From assembly GCA_002104985.1 (NCBI GenBank), contig MCGO01000035.1, forward strand, positions 310,001 to 374,000: a stretch of DNA of 64,000 nt. The letters run 5' to 3'. Every line of letters starts with the position of its first letter. Within the stretch, counting starts at the first letter, position 1. Positions 21,210 through 33,800 of this stretch are shown piece after piece. The translations under genes and the position numbers were made by a program. The notes beneath the pieces were generated by a model. The model was not told where the DNA came from. It did not search any database and was given only the letters and a program-made list of their open reading frames with translations. The stretch is from Rhizoclosmatium globosum. Its lineage: Eukaryota > Chytridiomycota > Chytridiomycetes > Chytridiales > Chytriomycetaceae.

Positions 21210-22136
21210 ATGTCCGCACCACACCCAATGTCCATGTCGATTGACGAGCCAGATCCGTCCCAGGCATTCCTAGTCCCAGCATACGTCGTATCACTCACCG
21301 TCAATGGCGTGATCGGAATCTATGTCCTCCGATACCGCCGAGAACTCCTGGCATCAACCCTCTCCAAGATCTTTCTCATCCTCGTCATCTTCTTTGTCGC
21401 ATGGTCCGCCGTAAACATTGGCGTCGGATCCGCAATCCTCGCAATGAACCAGACAATGCTACTCATGAAAATTGCAGCAGCTTTGAATTCAATTGGCGCC
21501 TTTTGCGTGTTTGGTTTGAATATGGCTGTTGCGGTTGAACGGTTTCTCGTTGTAAGACAAGCGAGTGATAAGAGGATCTGGTTCGTGTTGATTTCTGTGT
21601 ATGTGGCGGTGTTGGTGGGTCTTGCGGTGTGGGTGTTTGCGACAAGTCCATCGTCGGATTGTTTTCAGCCGGATTTGCCGATGCAAAGGACAGTGTTTTT
21701 CGGGGCGAATTTCGCAGCGTTTGTGCCAATGTATTTGGGTGTGCTGGGGTTGTATTTGGCGACCTTTGTTCATTCGAGTCGTGTTGTGAGGCAAGTGTTG
21801 ACGAACGTGCCGCAGAAAACTGTTGTGAGGGCGGAATTGACGCGACGTCTTTTGATTTCATGTTTGGTCATGTCGAGCACCATGTTGATCCTTTACACAC
21901 CATTTGTGGTTTTGATGCTCTCTGCCGCTTTCATGGAACATGCGAACTTGCAAATTTGGATGACTGTTTGTAACGCATTGATCACGGCGGACGCGATTGC
22001 AACTCCACTTCTTGTTCTCTACTTCAATCCCAGAATGAGAGTTCTATTTGCTCAAAGCTTCTACAGAGGAGTGTACACGGAGGATAATTCATCAATAGGA
22101 GGCTCAACACTTCAGGGTGATGAATATGAATTGTAG
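21210..22136 (+). CDS. Seven-transmembrane receptor B (rhodopsin-like GPCR candidate)
   Basis: Intronless, 308 residues, seven membrane helices. Helix 3 ends in AVERFLVVRQASDK, helix 5 region reads GLYLATFVHSSRVVR, and helix 7 reads ADAIATPLLVLYFNPRMR, closer to the class A NPxxY region than receptor A. Shared positions with receptor A include ERxxVxRQxxDK, the ATSxSxD loop and ATPLLVxx. The C-terminal tail is about 30 residues, Ser/Asp-rich (EDNSSIGGSTLQGDEYEL), with possible phosphorylation sites. The start at 21210 is the first ATG; the frame opens slightly upstream. It lies only 87 bp after CHMP7 on the same strand. Confidence 0.75.
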   Translation: MSAPHPMSMSIDEPDPSQAFLVPAYVVSLTVNGVIGIYVLRYRRELLASTLSKIFLILVIFFVAWSAVNIGVGSAILAMNQTMLLMKIAAALNSIGAFCVFGLNMAVAVERFLVVRQASDKRIWFVLISVYVAVLVGLAVWVFATSPSSDCFQPDLPMQRTVFFGANFAAFVPMYLGVLGLYLATFVHSSRVVRQVLTNVPQKTVVRAELTRRLLISCLVMSSTMLILYTPFVVLMLSAAFMEHANLQIWMTVCNALITADAIATPLLVLYFNPRMRVLFAQSFYRGVYTEDNSSIGGSTLQGDEYEL

Positions 22137-22331
22137 AAAACACAAACTGTAGATACCAACAAGTTTCTTATCAAGTATACATTTTTACGTTTAATCAGGC
22201 AACCAAAGAATAGATAAGTAAAATAAGAACAAAACTTGCGAAAGAAAAAACAGAAACAAACCATTTACCCCTTTCACACACAAATAACATTCAGTCTATA
22301 CCAACGCAATCAGTCATTCCTTTGTTTTGTA

Positions 22332-25300
22332 TCACCTTGCAGATAATGTCTGCAGTCCTGCAGGAACCCTCCTGCCCACTTCCTCCACCATTTTGCCCCA
22401 CCGATTCAGTTTCCCCTTCACATCACCATCATCTCCCCGATTCTTGACAAGGTATTCCACAACCCCACAAGCCAACTCCCACTGCGCATCGTTCCCATCC
22501 ACTTTCCGCCGCCGAACCTGTCCTTCCTCTTCCTCATCGCCATCTCCAACTCCACCCTCCTCCAACAAATACTTCCATAAACAGTCCACAGCAGCACTTC
22601 GCATCTCAGCTCCTCGTCCACCAGCAACATATCGACACGTCTTAAAGAACCGCTTCACAAACTTGAGCATCATATCTACTTGCGCCTTCTGTTGCGGTAC
22701 AACAAGGAGTTGATAGAAAAACTCGGGTATATCGGATGACGGGAAATAGAGTAGAGTGAGTGCTAGTGAGTCTGCGATCGCAGTAAGGCCTGTGGACGTT
22801 GTATCTGAAGGAGGGAAAAAGAGCAGATTTGTGAGGTTTGAAAGTAGCTCCATGATTAGTTCAGGAGGCGGTTTGTGCAGCCAATCCGGGTCGATTCCGT
22901 TTTCAGCCCATTCACACTATTCAATTCCACAAAGAAGTCAGTTAAAACCAATCTACAAAAAAAGGGTGAAACAACACGTACCCTATTCCGTACATCCTCC
23001 GCCTTCCCCAAAACCCCATCCCGGATATAAACAACCAACCCACACCAAGTCTCCATCGAAACATCCGCCTCCATCGTCAAAGTCTCCATACTCCCCCTCG
23101 GTCGCATCCGGAACGCTTTCGGCCAACACCCTTCAACCCCTTCCAAAACCTCCACAACACCTCTTGGCATCCCCGAAAAAACCCCAACAACACTCTCCAC
23201 AATCTTGTGCACGCGCGAATACTCACTCGGCGTACCAAGCCGCACAAGCGCCGTGTAAAACCTCGTCATCCGACACACAGTCGCAACGTCCCCGGGACTC
23301 CCGCTCCGAACTGTATCCTCAATAAACCCAAGCACGGACCCTAGGAACCGGTTCATCTCCTCTCGTGGCAACGCGTTCGCGAGGATCCATGCAAACCAGA
23401 CCCACGCGCGCTCTTCGCGGGGCATGGCGTGCTCAAGGGTCCAGGATGTGGATTTTGTGGGGACGCATACGAGTTCTTCTTCTTCTTCGCCGTCTTCGAA
23501 TTCGAGGCGGACGGAGGGCCAGTCGTATTTTGTTGGGGATTGGGTTTCGAGGAGGGTTCCACGCCAGACTTCGAGGAATACGTCTTTGAGGAGGGTGTCT
23601 ACTTTTGCGGCGCCAAAGGATTTGGGACTGTTGGTTAAGGTGTGGACTGCAGGTGGGATTTGGGACGATGCTGATTTTGTAAACTGGGCTGTACGGACCC
23701 AAGCTGCAAGAGCGCGAGGGGTGAGTGGACGTGGTGGTTCATTATGATTTGGTTTCGTAGATTGCGGTTGCTGTTGCTGTGGTGCTGTTGCAGAAGGTTT
23801 TGAAAGCGCGGGTATCGATGCCTTGATAGGTTCCAAGCGAGGCGACGCTTTTACAGGAGATTTCTTCTCCATCGACCGTGGGAGACCAGTCGTCACAACT
23901 GGCGCAGGTACCTGCTGCTGCTTTGAATACCTTCCCCCTCCCACAACCTGCCTCGCCGAAACAACAGGCGCAGAAACACCCGACGCAACCGAAACAGAAG
24001 GACTCGGCGCCGCAGACGAACCCAAACCTTTTTTCACCCCTGATCCCGACCCAGCATTCGAATTACTCTCCGAAACAACAATCTTAATCTTCTTCAAAGC
24101 AGGCGCATCACCCACCCCAGAAACCCCAACCCCAACCCCACTCCCCGTACTACTCCCCCCAAACTGTTTTTCCGCTTCACAGCAACTTGCTGCACCTGCG
24201 GTGTGACAACAGGCCGCCCCTTTTCAACACGCGCGGGACCTGGACTCGACTCTCGACTGCTCGTCGTGCTTCCCGACCCCGACACGCCTCGCTTCAGTTT
24301 CGCGACGCCACCAGCGACAGCGGGGGCTCCAGCGTCGTTTGAGGGTCGGGGGTGTGTTGCTGTGGTGCGTGGTTGGGGTGTTGGCTGAAGGGATGAATTG
24401 GAGAGGGCGGGGCTGCCGCTTCCTGGGATCGGGGCGGGTGCTGTTGATGTGGCTAGTTTGCTTGGGCCTGTGGTTTTTCCGCTTTGGTTGGATGAGCTTG
24501 TGAGTTGAGGGGATACGGGGGTTGGGCCGGCGTTTGCGCCGAGGGAGGCGGCGTAGGAGGCGGGACGGGTTAAGGGGAGGTCGTTGGAGGTTGTTGTTGT
24601 GTTTGCTGTTGAGGTGTTGGGTGGGATGATGACTTCGTCGTCGGCATCGTCGTGGAGGTGGGTGGAGGCTGTTGAGGTGCGGGAATCGTAGGAGTCAACG
24701 AGGTGTCGTGTGAGAGCGTCTTGAAGTACCAACTTTTTGAGGTTACGAGGGTGAGTGTGAATGTGAGGTGGATGGGAGATAAGAAGAAAAGAGACAGTAC
24801 CTTTTCTTTTTCGAGCTTCATGACTGTCCGTTGCAATACAAGGATTTGGCCCATCATGCTCTTCTTCTCATCTGAAGACGACGTAGAGCTTCCAGTACTT
24901 GAAAGTCCATCATTGTCCAATTCCGTGCGCCGTAATTCAAGGCGTTCAAGGTCGATTGTGAGTCGCTGATTCGCTTCAAGAAGCCGCCGCGTTTCCTCTT
25001 GAGATGCACGCAATTCTCTCTTTGTAGAGCTGTATTTGTCAACAAGGTTTTGATGGTCCTGTTCAGACACTGTGGACGAGTTTGCGGGTATGGATCTTGA
25101 TGATGCAGACTCTAATGATTTCAAGGAGGCCTGAGCCTTTGCGAGTGCAGATTCTGTTTTCGAGAGAGATGCTTCAGCTCTTGAGCGTGCCGTCTCTGCT
25201 TTCGATAGCGCGGATTCTGCTTTTGACAGTGCCGATTCGGATCGCGAGAGTTCTTGTTTCATGGTATCTAATTTTGACGTCTCCGACTTTACAGCATTTT

Positions 25301-26354
25301 CAGCGCTCTCTCGCCTCCTTTTTTCCTTTTCCAGGGTGTCCATCAGTTTTTTAGAATCCTCAACGAGTTTTCTGTTTTCCGATTTCAAGGCATCCAATTG
25401 TTTTGCAGCAGAAGAGGAGGATGTGGTATCTTTGGAATTTGAAGCTACAGTCAACTCCAATTTCCGAATAGTATCATTCAGGCGTTTGTTTTCAGTCTTA
25501 AGATCCGCGAGTGATTGGTTCAAATCCGAAATTTTTGAAGCATGTTGGGATTCTTGGCGTGCGAGTTCCCGTTTTTGAGATTGAACGAGTTCTTGAAGGC
25601 GTTTTGCGTCTGATCGCAGGGATGCGATAGTTGAGGCGGAGGTATCGTCTTGGGCAGAGGGAACAGCGGCTGGTGAGGAAGAAGAAGAAGATATTGAATC
25701 TATTTTGAAAGATGATTTGTTAGTTGTTGTGTGTGAGTATGTATGTGGGAGAGAGATAGAGAGATTGAGGTGTAAATTAGGAAGGGGTGGGAGGGAAGGG
25801 GAAGAAAGAAACACACGTTTTAGTTGGCGGATCTGGTCATCTTTTTCTCGAAGGGCGTCGTTTGCTTTTGCCAAGTCAGTTTCGAGAGAAAGAAGGGCTT
25901 TGAAGTGCGAGTTTGCCTCGTGCGAAGTTGGTGGAGGAAGCGTCTTTCTCGGTGCTTTTGCGGGTCGTTTTGAGCCGACTGAGCGAGTTAGTATTGGTTC
26001 GAGTGGTTGTGGTTGTTGATGAGTAGTAGTTTGATGAGTAGTAGTTGTTGTTGTAGTTGTGGGTGGTTGTTTCGCAGCAGTAGTTCCATCGTCGTCGTCG
26101 CTTGAAGCACTTGATTCAGACCCACTTTCACTTGATTCTGAACCACTCTCAGACGAGGAAGAAGAAGAAGAACCCGACCTCCTCCGAGTAGCAAATGTCA
26201 GACTGTGTGGCCTACTAGTTGGTTTCGGTGGTGGTGGTGGTTGTTGTTGTTGGATTGGAAGGGAAAGCGAAGGAACCACATTCAGTTCGACTGTTGCGTC
26301 TTCAATCTCGTCCATCAACGAATCAAAGTCGTCAATGTCTGATGATCCTCCCAT
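22332..26354 (-). CDS. Large coiled-coil protein, unrecognised (about 1240 residues)
   Basis: Exons: 26354-25817, 25699-24801, 24732-24211, 24163-22982, 22916-22332. The N-terminus is acidic (SDIDDFDSLMDEIEDATVEL), then Gln/Pro-, Ser- and Thr-rich tracts. Residues about 150-470 form a long coiled coil that includes six successive heptads of the form AESALSK (DNA about 25120-25250). A Ser/Thr/Pro-rich linker follows, and the last 450 residues are a predominantly helical Trp-containing domain (RALAAWVRTAQF, DVFLEVWRGTLLE, WVWFAWILANALP, LWKYLLEE). The frame change near 24164-24210 is resolved by a 47-nt intron, though a missing A in an A-run is an alternative. The start could also lie at 26468. 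A scaffold or cytoskeletal role is a guess from architecture only. Confidence 0.65.
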
Positions 26355-26554
26355 TTCTCTCTTTGGTTGCGTGGTTGGTGCTGGTGGTGGTGGTGGTGGT
26401 TGCAAAGTGTCAGGCCTCAAATGTTCCCTCGTGACCAAAACTGACCAACCAAAAAAGAATGAATGCACACAACAACACTAATCACCCCATTGTCTTCATT
26501 ATTTGAATTACTGTTACGATACATTAAACAGTAAAATACAGGGAAAATAAACAA

Positions 26555-28054
26555 CTAATACCCCTCATCGTGTAATAACATTCGTCGCGATATGTTGGTC
26601 AGCTCCGCCACAATTCCTCCTCCAGGCCCACTCGTTCTCGACCCAAAAGAAGAACGCCGCAAAAAATGAACCCCTCCCTCATTAATGTTTGTTGCTGATA
26701 ACGAAGGTGGACTACCAACTAATACACCGTCGTGAATTCCAACTGAACTCCCGCTATTATTAATACTAACACCATTACCGCTTACTCCACTGCTGCTTCC
26801 ATTCCCACTCGAACTTTCCATGCTCAAAAACGCTTTTATCGCCGCTTCTCTAGGCACATAGTCTTTTAAGCCCCTTCCCAACTCACATCCAGATGTAAGA
26901 GTATGATTAATAAATGAGCTGCGAGGGCTACCAGCAAGACTATTTGTCGTGGTGAAGTTGCTTCCGCTGCTACTTCTTGAAACAGATGCATGACTCGTTG
27001 AATTTGTGGTTGGAGATACGCCAAAGAATGCGTTGCGATTGACAGCAGCACTATGTACATTCGGCTTAACAAAACAAAGTGATCTCAATGACGAAGGCAA
27101 TGAAATGCTTTCCAATTCTGGACTACTGCTCATTTCATTGCTTATGTCAGAATCCTCCTCATCAGAATCTACCCCATATCACAAGTTTTAAAATCCATGA
27201 AAATATACAAAACTTTAAAATACGTCATACTCACCAACAACAGTAACGTCACTAACCCATCGCTTCTGTCCACCAATCACACCACCCCTTTCAAACCCAA
27301 CATTACCAATACACGTCCGCGAAGAAGAAACCGACGACAACGAAGTCGACGACGTCGAAAAAGCATTCGCCCTATCCGCTTCACACTGCAAACACGGAAT
27401 CACAGGCACAGGATTCTGCAACCTCAACATCCTCCGCACCCGTTCAGCAGCATCATCCACAACCGTCACTTTCGCCAACCGCTGCAAATTCTGATACTCA
27501 GCCCTACATAAATTTCCATAAATTTTTGTTGTTTAGCTTTAAATTAGGTTACACCGAAAAAAAATTGTTGATTGGCGGTGTACAACATACCAATACGCAC
27601 GACTTTTACGCATACGTTCAAGCACACGTTTACGATGCATGATGAACTGTCGTTTCCAGTCTGTTTTCTTGATACCACTCGACACCTCTGTCGTACCCGC
27701 ACCCGCACCGCTGAGAGTCTCTATCTCGCTGTTGTCGAGTAACAGCCCTGACAGCGAAAAGACGTCTTCGACGGATTGGTCTTGTGTGTCGTTTGTGGTG
27801 TCGGTTTGGTCGTCGTCGGTTATGAGGGTTACGCGGTTGAGGAGGCAGAGGTGTTTCCAGAGGGAGGGGTCGAGGCAGAGTGTGGCGAAGGAGTGGGATG
27901 TTTGGGAGAGACGGGCGAGGGAGCGGAAGTCGAGGTGGTGGAGGATTTGGAGCCATGTTTCTTGGGCGAGGAGGTGGGGATGGGGTTTGTGGGTTTGGTG
28001 TTGTGTGGGAGGGGTATGGGTTGGGGACTGGAGGGGTTGTGGTAGTTGGGTCAT
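26555..28054 (-). CDS. F-box protein
   Basis: Exons 28054-27591, 27503-27235 and 27168-26555 (448 residues). An F-box lies at about residues 27-70 (QETWLQILHHLDFRSLARLSQ, then LCLDPSLWKHLCL), preceded by a Pro/His/Gln-rich leader. A region with DWKRQFIMHRKRVLERM follows, as in several F-box proteins where it links to the substrate-binding part. The rest is Ser/Asn-rich and disordered-looking, with no LRR, WD or Kelch repeats visible, so the substrate cannot be guessed. F-box proteins act as substrate adaptors of SCF ubiquitin ligases through Skp1. About 285 bp separates it from the divergently transcribed gene at 28340. Confidence 0.8.
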
Positions 28055-28339
28055 TTTATGATATCACGGGGTTCTGACGTCGTGGAACTTTAATATAGAT
28101 TAGTTGGAAGGGAGGAGGATTGGGGAATTGGAATTGGGGGAGGAGGAACTTACCCCCCTTTCCTCCCTTTCTCTTTGAGAACAATGGTAAAGACGTGTAA
28201 ATCAATCTCTCTCTCCCTCTCACTTCTCAAAAACACCCCCAATCACAAACGATCACAACTCAAAAAACTTGTCTATTCACGATTCCGCCATCCCCACGCC
28301 GCATCTGGAAAAACAAACCCTAGATCTCAATAAAAGGCC

Positions 28340-30792
28340 ATGAAACGCTCGAAACGACAAAACCCGTTCGTCCTCATTGAAGGAACATCTCTCACTGGCT
28401 TCCAACTCGATATCCAACCCCGTCTCATCCCAGCACCCACAGCCCCCACACAGAACCAAAACCAAAACTCCAACAGCAACAACAACCCCCAACAACAACA
28501 ACTCCGTACAAACACAGCAATCGACGCAACAACAGCAACAACCCTCGCCCTCCCCGTCCCCCACTCCCTCGCCTCCGAACTCGACAAAGCCCTCTCCAAA
28601 AAACTCCAACACCGTATCATATACAAACCACCTCCCGGCGAAAACCGGAAAAGCCTTATCGCGTTGCACGACGAAGCCATCAAAGCCATGTTATCCCAAC
28701 AAGAGCAAGACCGCGAGAAACGACGGATACGTATCCGTGCGGCTGTGTTGGGGCCGGGGGACTCGAAAACGTTGGCTCGATGGAACATGCTACGAAACCT
28801 CCTGTGCAGAGTCCACTTGTGAAACCTGTGCATCCCCCTGTCTCGTTGTCGCAAAAGGAGAAACCGAGTCCGGCGGTGGTGAACCTCCCACACGCGAGAA
28901 GGAGGCTGTTGTGGGGGTTTCGACAAACACTGGGGTAATGTACCTGACGTTGGATCTCTATTTACAGATGAAGACGTGTTTCACGTTGGTGGGCCTGTTG
29001 AACCGTGGGCGGAAGCGTCTACCGACGTGTTCAATGAGTTCCATGTTCAACTGCATAACACTACGTTGCCGAGTATATTGTTTCCGTCGAGTTGTGGAGG
29101 GGGAGGTGGGAATGGGGCGACACCGTCCTGGGAGATGCGGCAGAAGGAGTTGTTGAAGGATGGGAGTAGTGTGGGGGGGTGGTGGTGGTGTTAGGAAGGA
29201 GAAGGGAAAAAAGGGGGGTAAGGTTGTTGGGACACCGGGGAGTGCAGTTGTTCGGTATGCTGTTGCGGAGGATAGTGCGGATGTCTCCGTTGGGAATGCA
29301 CGTACACCTGGAACTGCAGTGACACAGTTTAAGTTACATTCGTCGCTTGAAAGTAGGCGGGCAGAGGAGTTGGAGGAAATGGAGGACGCAACAAGAGCAG
29401 CGGAGGCAAAAGTGGCGGCTCTCGTTTTACTCAAGGACAAGTCTTTGGATTATCAAGCTCCTTCTGTGCCGCAAAGTGGCGGTTTCAGCGCAAGGCAATT
29501 AAGCACAAATAATGGGAAACCCGATTTATGCTTTGAATACCAGCAATACCAAAACCAGTTGCGACAAACTTTGCAAGCACAATTAGCGCAATCAGGGTTT
29601 TCAAAACCACAACAGCAATCAAACACAAAGTCTTCCGCTCATACGATTCCTCCAAACTCGCTTATTTCATCGGCAGCGACGATTCTCGATTTAGAACACT
29701 CAGCCGCACCAACAAACCAAAGCAATTCAGATGCACGGTATTTAAACCGTAGTGGAAACGGGCCGTTGAACATCCGTGATGTGAAAAAGCTCTTTCCTCC
29801 AGTTCCAGGAAATATTGCGCCCAAAGGAGGGGTACGTCGCAAATCAAAGTGGGCCACTAGCCAGACGGTTGTTCACAAACGTGATGTCGAAGGCTTGTTT
29901 TATCCAGATGGAGATACAGCTTCAACACGAGATGACAACAAAACGCGGTCACAGCTGAAACAGGCAAGTTTTCCTTGTTTAATTCTTTAACATTAGCAGA
30001 ATTAATCCCATTGTACAGAAACTTTTACAAGCTCGAGCAAACTTAGCAAAAAACAGCAGCGTCACAAAACTCCCTGACGTGTTCCCTCGCATTTCACTCA
30101 CCAGTCCAGATTCACCTCCATCAACTGCAACCATAAAAAATACCCTCCCAATTGCAACCATCACAACATCCGACACCACAACATCACTTCCAAACCTCCC
30201 TCTCGTGCCACAAAAGCCATCATCACGAGACAGTATACTTCACAGACACAGCGTTCCTTACCTCCCGCGAAAACTGACCACAACAACACAAACGCATAAT
30301 ATGCATCCTCCGCTGGTATACTTGGAAACTCCCATCCGAATTGCGGATCAGATACAACAGGAACGAATGCGGTATGCGGAGGTGAGCAATGGCCGTGGTG
30401 TTGTTGGTGGATACGTAAAACCTGTACCTCAGAAAGGAGTTGGGTTTATGAGTCGTAGTAGCAATGGAGGAGGAGGTGATGGATCTGGGAAACGGTATTC
30501 GATGACGAAATCGTTGAGTTTGTTGAGTTTGAACTGTAGCATTGGGGGTGGTATGACTGTTTCTGATAGGAAAAGTATAGCGGATCGCGAGAGGGAAAAG
30601 AAAAAGAGCGGGCGGTGGTATGATGGGGTTGAGGGAAGTGCAGTGTTTGGTGGTGTGAGTCCCAACAAGGCTGTTGTTCGGAATTTAGAAATCGCTTACG
30701 GGAATCGAGAAGACTGTAAGAATGGAGTAGATCCAGTTTTGTTGGCAAGTAAGCTGGCAAAGAATATGCACAGCGTTATTGCAAGAATGTAA
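28340..30792 (+). CDS. Unrecognised low-complexity protein; exon path unsettled
   Basis: The start MKRSKRQNPFVLIEGTSLTG and a Gln/Asn/Thr-rich segment lead to a helical charged stretch (AIKAMLSQQEQDREKRR). Between about 28730 and 28968 the frame cannot be settled: stops occur and several weak donors fit the acceptor at 28967. The next exon (28968 on) reads DEDVFHVGGPVEPWAEAS. A 52-nt G-rich intron (about 29170-29222) could join it to the long exon with EELEEMEDATRAAEAKVAAL, IRDVKKLFPPVPG and GGVRRKSKWATSQ. The intron at 29964-30018 has a GC donor (CAG/GCAAGT). The last exon, 30019-30792, is clear and Ser/Gly-rich. No known domain was found. Confidence 0.5.
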
Positions 30793-30850
30793 CATTTTGG
30801 GGGATTGGGTTTAGATTATGATTTTTCTTTGGATAATTTCAATTGTAATA

Positions 30851-33800
30851 TTACTGCTCCATGATGTTCCCATACTTTTCGATAAACATGGCTCTGGCCC
30901 AAGCCTTCTCAAGTCCTTTTCGTACACCAGTCAACACCAAGCTTTCTCCAGAAACTTTGACTTTCCACTCTTTACCAGAACCCAAACAAGAAACCGCATC
31001 GTTCCAGATATCTCCTTGGAATTCACATGCAGCAACAACTTCCTCCACACAGTCCGCAACTATTGGATGGCCTTGCTTCACAAAATAGTTCCAACATCCT
31101 TGCGGGAATACACCTGACTTTTGCTTTTTAGCTTTACCAGTTCCTTTGCCTCCCTTTTTACCAACTCGCAAGGCTTCCATCAATCCCGTAACTTCATCAA
31201 TTGTTCCCGAACCTCCTCCAAAAGCATCCCCTCGCAAAGCTTTCCATCCAACCTCACATCTCTCTTCACGATCCCCTCCAAACCCAGCTTGTACAATCAT
31301 ACTAACTCGATCACTCCACTCTTCCATCACCATAACTTCCGCATCCTTCGCCTCTGCAATGCTTTCAAACCCAAGCCCTTCCAAAACACGCTCCATATCC
31401 AAACAAACTTCCCAGTGCTTTCGAATTGGACTCCAAGCTGTTGCACCGACACGTTCAGTCTCGTCGCCGGGAAGTTCTCGGTCGTCATCGTCATCATCCC
31501 ATAGGAACTTAAACGCCTTTTCAGGGGCAGTAAGGACCAAAGCCGTGTAAACAGTTTCAACGATAGGTTCTGACGGCTCGTCATCCATACTTCCAGCTTT
31601 TACCCACTGCGTAAACAAAGTTTTGGCGTGAGCCATCGTTTCCGGGTGAGAATACTGCGCTGCAAGTGGAAACAACGCGTCCTGAAGCTGGGGGAGCAAG
31701 AAATCATCCGTGTTTGGTTCAGATGGAAACCAGGGAATGGTATCAAGGACAGGGAAGAGAATCTTTGAAGTGAACCAAGGTGTCCATCCACGAAGGTTTC
31801 GCCAGTGTGGGAGAATGAACAAAATAAAGACTCTCCAGACTGATGGGTGGCGTTCTTGTGGTAGAAGCGTTTCGAAGGCTGTGAGAGCTTTTGGGGGGTC
31901 TAGTCGGTTAGAAAGGGCCAGAGCGGATAAATCACTCAAAAATGCTGCGCGGATGGTTGGCGATTGAGATGGAGCAATTTTCAAGATGTGTGACAAATGC
32001 GCAGAAGAGGGTAAGAACCGGTAAAAGCCTGCACGAAGAGGATTGGGCAGGAGAATATGAGTTTTCGAGGGTGGCGTTGGGATGCTTGTGTTTGTGTATT
32101 CGATAGCAGTGATTGCGTTGGATTCCAAGTCAACGAATTGATATGAGAAAGGAATGTAACGCGTTTGAGGCTGAACGGATTTGTTCTCCTTCCAAAGGGT
32201 GAAATATTCTTGACGGAGAGTGTTTGTCTTTTCATCAATAAAGACGACAGGATGCCCTTCCAGTTCAATCCATTGTTTAAAAACAGTTGCTAAGTTTCCA
32301 GAAGCATCGTAATTCTGAAGCACATCAATGAAGTCCTGAGATGTGACGTTTTTGAAAGCGTGGGCAGTCAAGAAATCTGCTAAAATGTTATTCCAACTAT
32401 CCGCACTTCCAGACTTCCAGTTTACCCAATGTTCAAACATCCGAATAACACTGGCACCTTTTTTATACGCTATAAAATAATCTTAGTGAGTTGAAAGAAA
32501 GTCGTCCCACAATACACACCTATATAATCAAAGGTTCCCTCCACTTGCATCCTTGTCGTCACATCATGTACCATCGGATGTGTCCAAAAAGTTGAGTCTG
32601 ATTCAAACCCAAGAGAATCTTCATTCTCAAAGAAATAGTCCCATACATTCCATTCAGGCTTCCATGCCGCGATTGGAGCATATTCACCCCAATCCGCGAG
32701 AGCTTCATTGATCCACAAGTCGTCCCACCACTTCATCGTGACGAGGTTTCCAAACCACTGATGCACAAGTTCATGAGATACTAACAGAGCGACATCCATC
32801 TTATCTGAGGGTGAAGCAGTTGTGGGAGGAAGAAGAAGGAGGGAAGATTGGAAAAGGCAAAGACCATATGACTCTAAGGCTTCACCATCAAAATAGGGGA
32901 TGGGGAAGAGGTCCAGTTTGGGAAGAGAATAAGGAGTCTTGTAGATCTTTTCCAATGTGCTAAGGGAATTGACTGCAGCTTCTAGGGCAAATCTAATGAG
33001 TAAAGCGTTCAGTTGGAAAGCCATGGATTCGACGATTACATGAATTTGTACCTTGCATCTTCTTCTTGCCCGGGAGGACAATATACTCGAACAGGAATAT
33101 GACGAGTTCCTGAGGATATTCCTTCCACGAAAGACACTACACCCATAGCCCAAGCGACATTATAAGTAGACATTGGTGGTGTTTTTTCGAATGTCCATTG
33201 CTTCAACGCATCGGATACTTCAGTTACCTCACGGACAGGAGCGTTTGACACAACAGTGTATTCTTTTGGTGCAGCGATTGAAATTTCAAAGGAGGCTTTC
33301 AGGGCAGGGTGGTCAAAGCACGGGAACACGTGGCGGGGTCCTGCACCATCTGGTTCCAAGTTTGTGGCAAGAACAAAGTCTGCGAACGTGAGAGGCTGGT
33401 CGGAATCACCCGATGAGTCATCACTCCACTCATCATCATCCTCCGCTTCAACGGGACAGCGCACAAAGCCAATGTGATCCATGAACTCAATTGTCCCTTC
33501 AAAGGCAATTTGCAGTTCGAATTCAGGGATGGAAGCCTCAAAAGCTGTTGTTTGGACAGTTTGAAGGGTAAAGAGCAGGGCAACAACATCGTCTGAGATT
33601 CGGTCGATGCTCCGCGTGTCCAGGCTGATCTTTGTCTTTCCGAGTTTGACAATCAGTTTTGCTGATGTCACTTTGATGCTTTTTGCTGCATTGATGTTGA
33701 TTTGGGTGGTTTGAGCCACAGCTTCAACGTCGGTGAAGGACAGCCCAATTCGAACAGTGCCAGTAAAAGGAACATTTGACGTAGTCGGAAGAAGCACTGA

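Noticed and set aside
24094..24210. Frameshift in the large coiled-coil gene at an A-run
   Set aside because: A 47-nt intron (24164-24210), close to other intron lengths in the window, restores the phase; kept only as an alternative.
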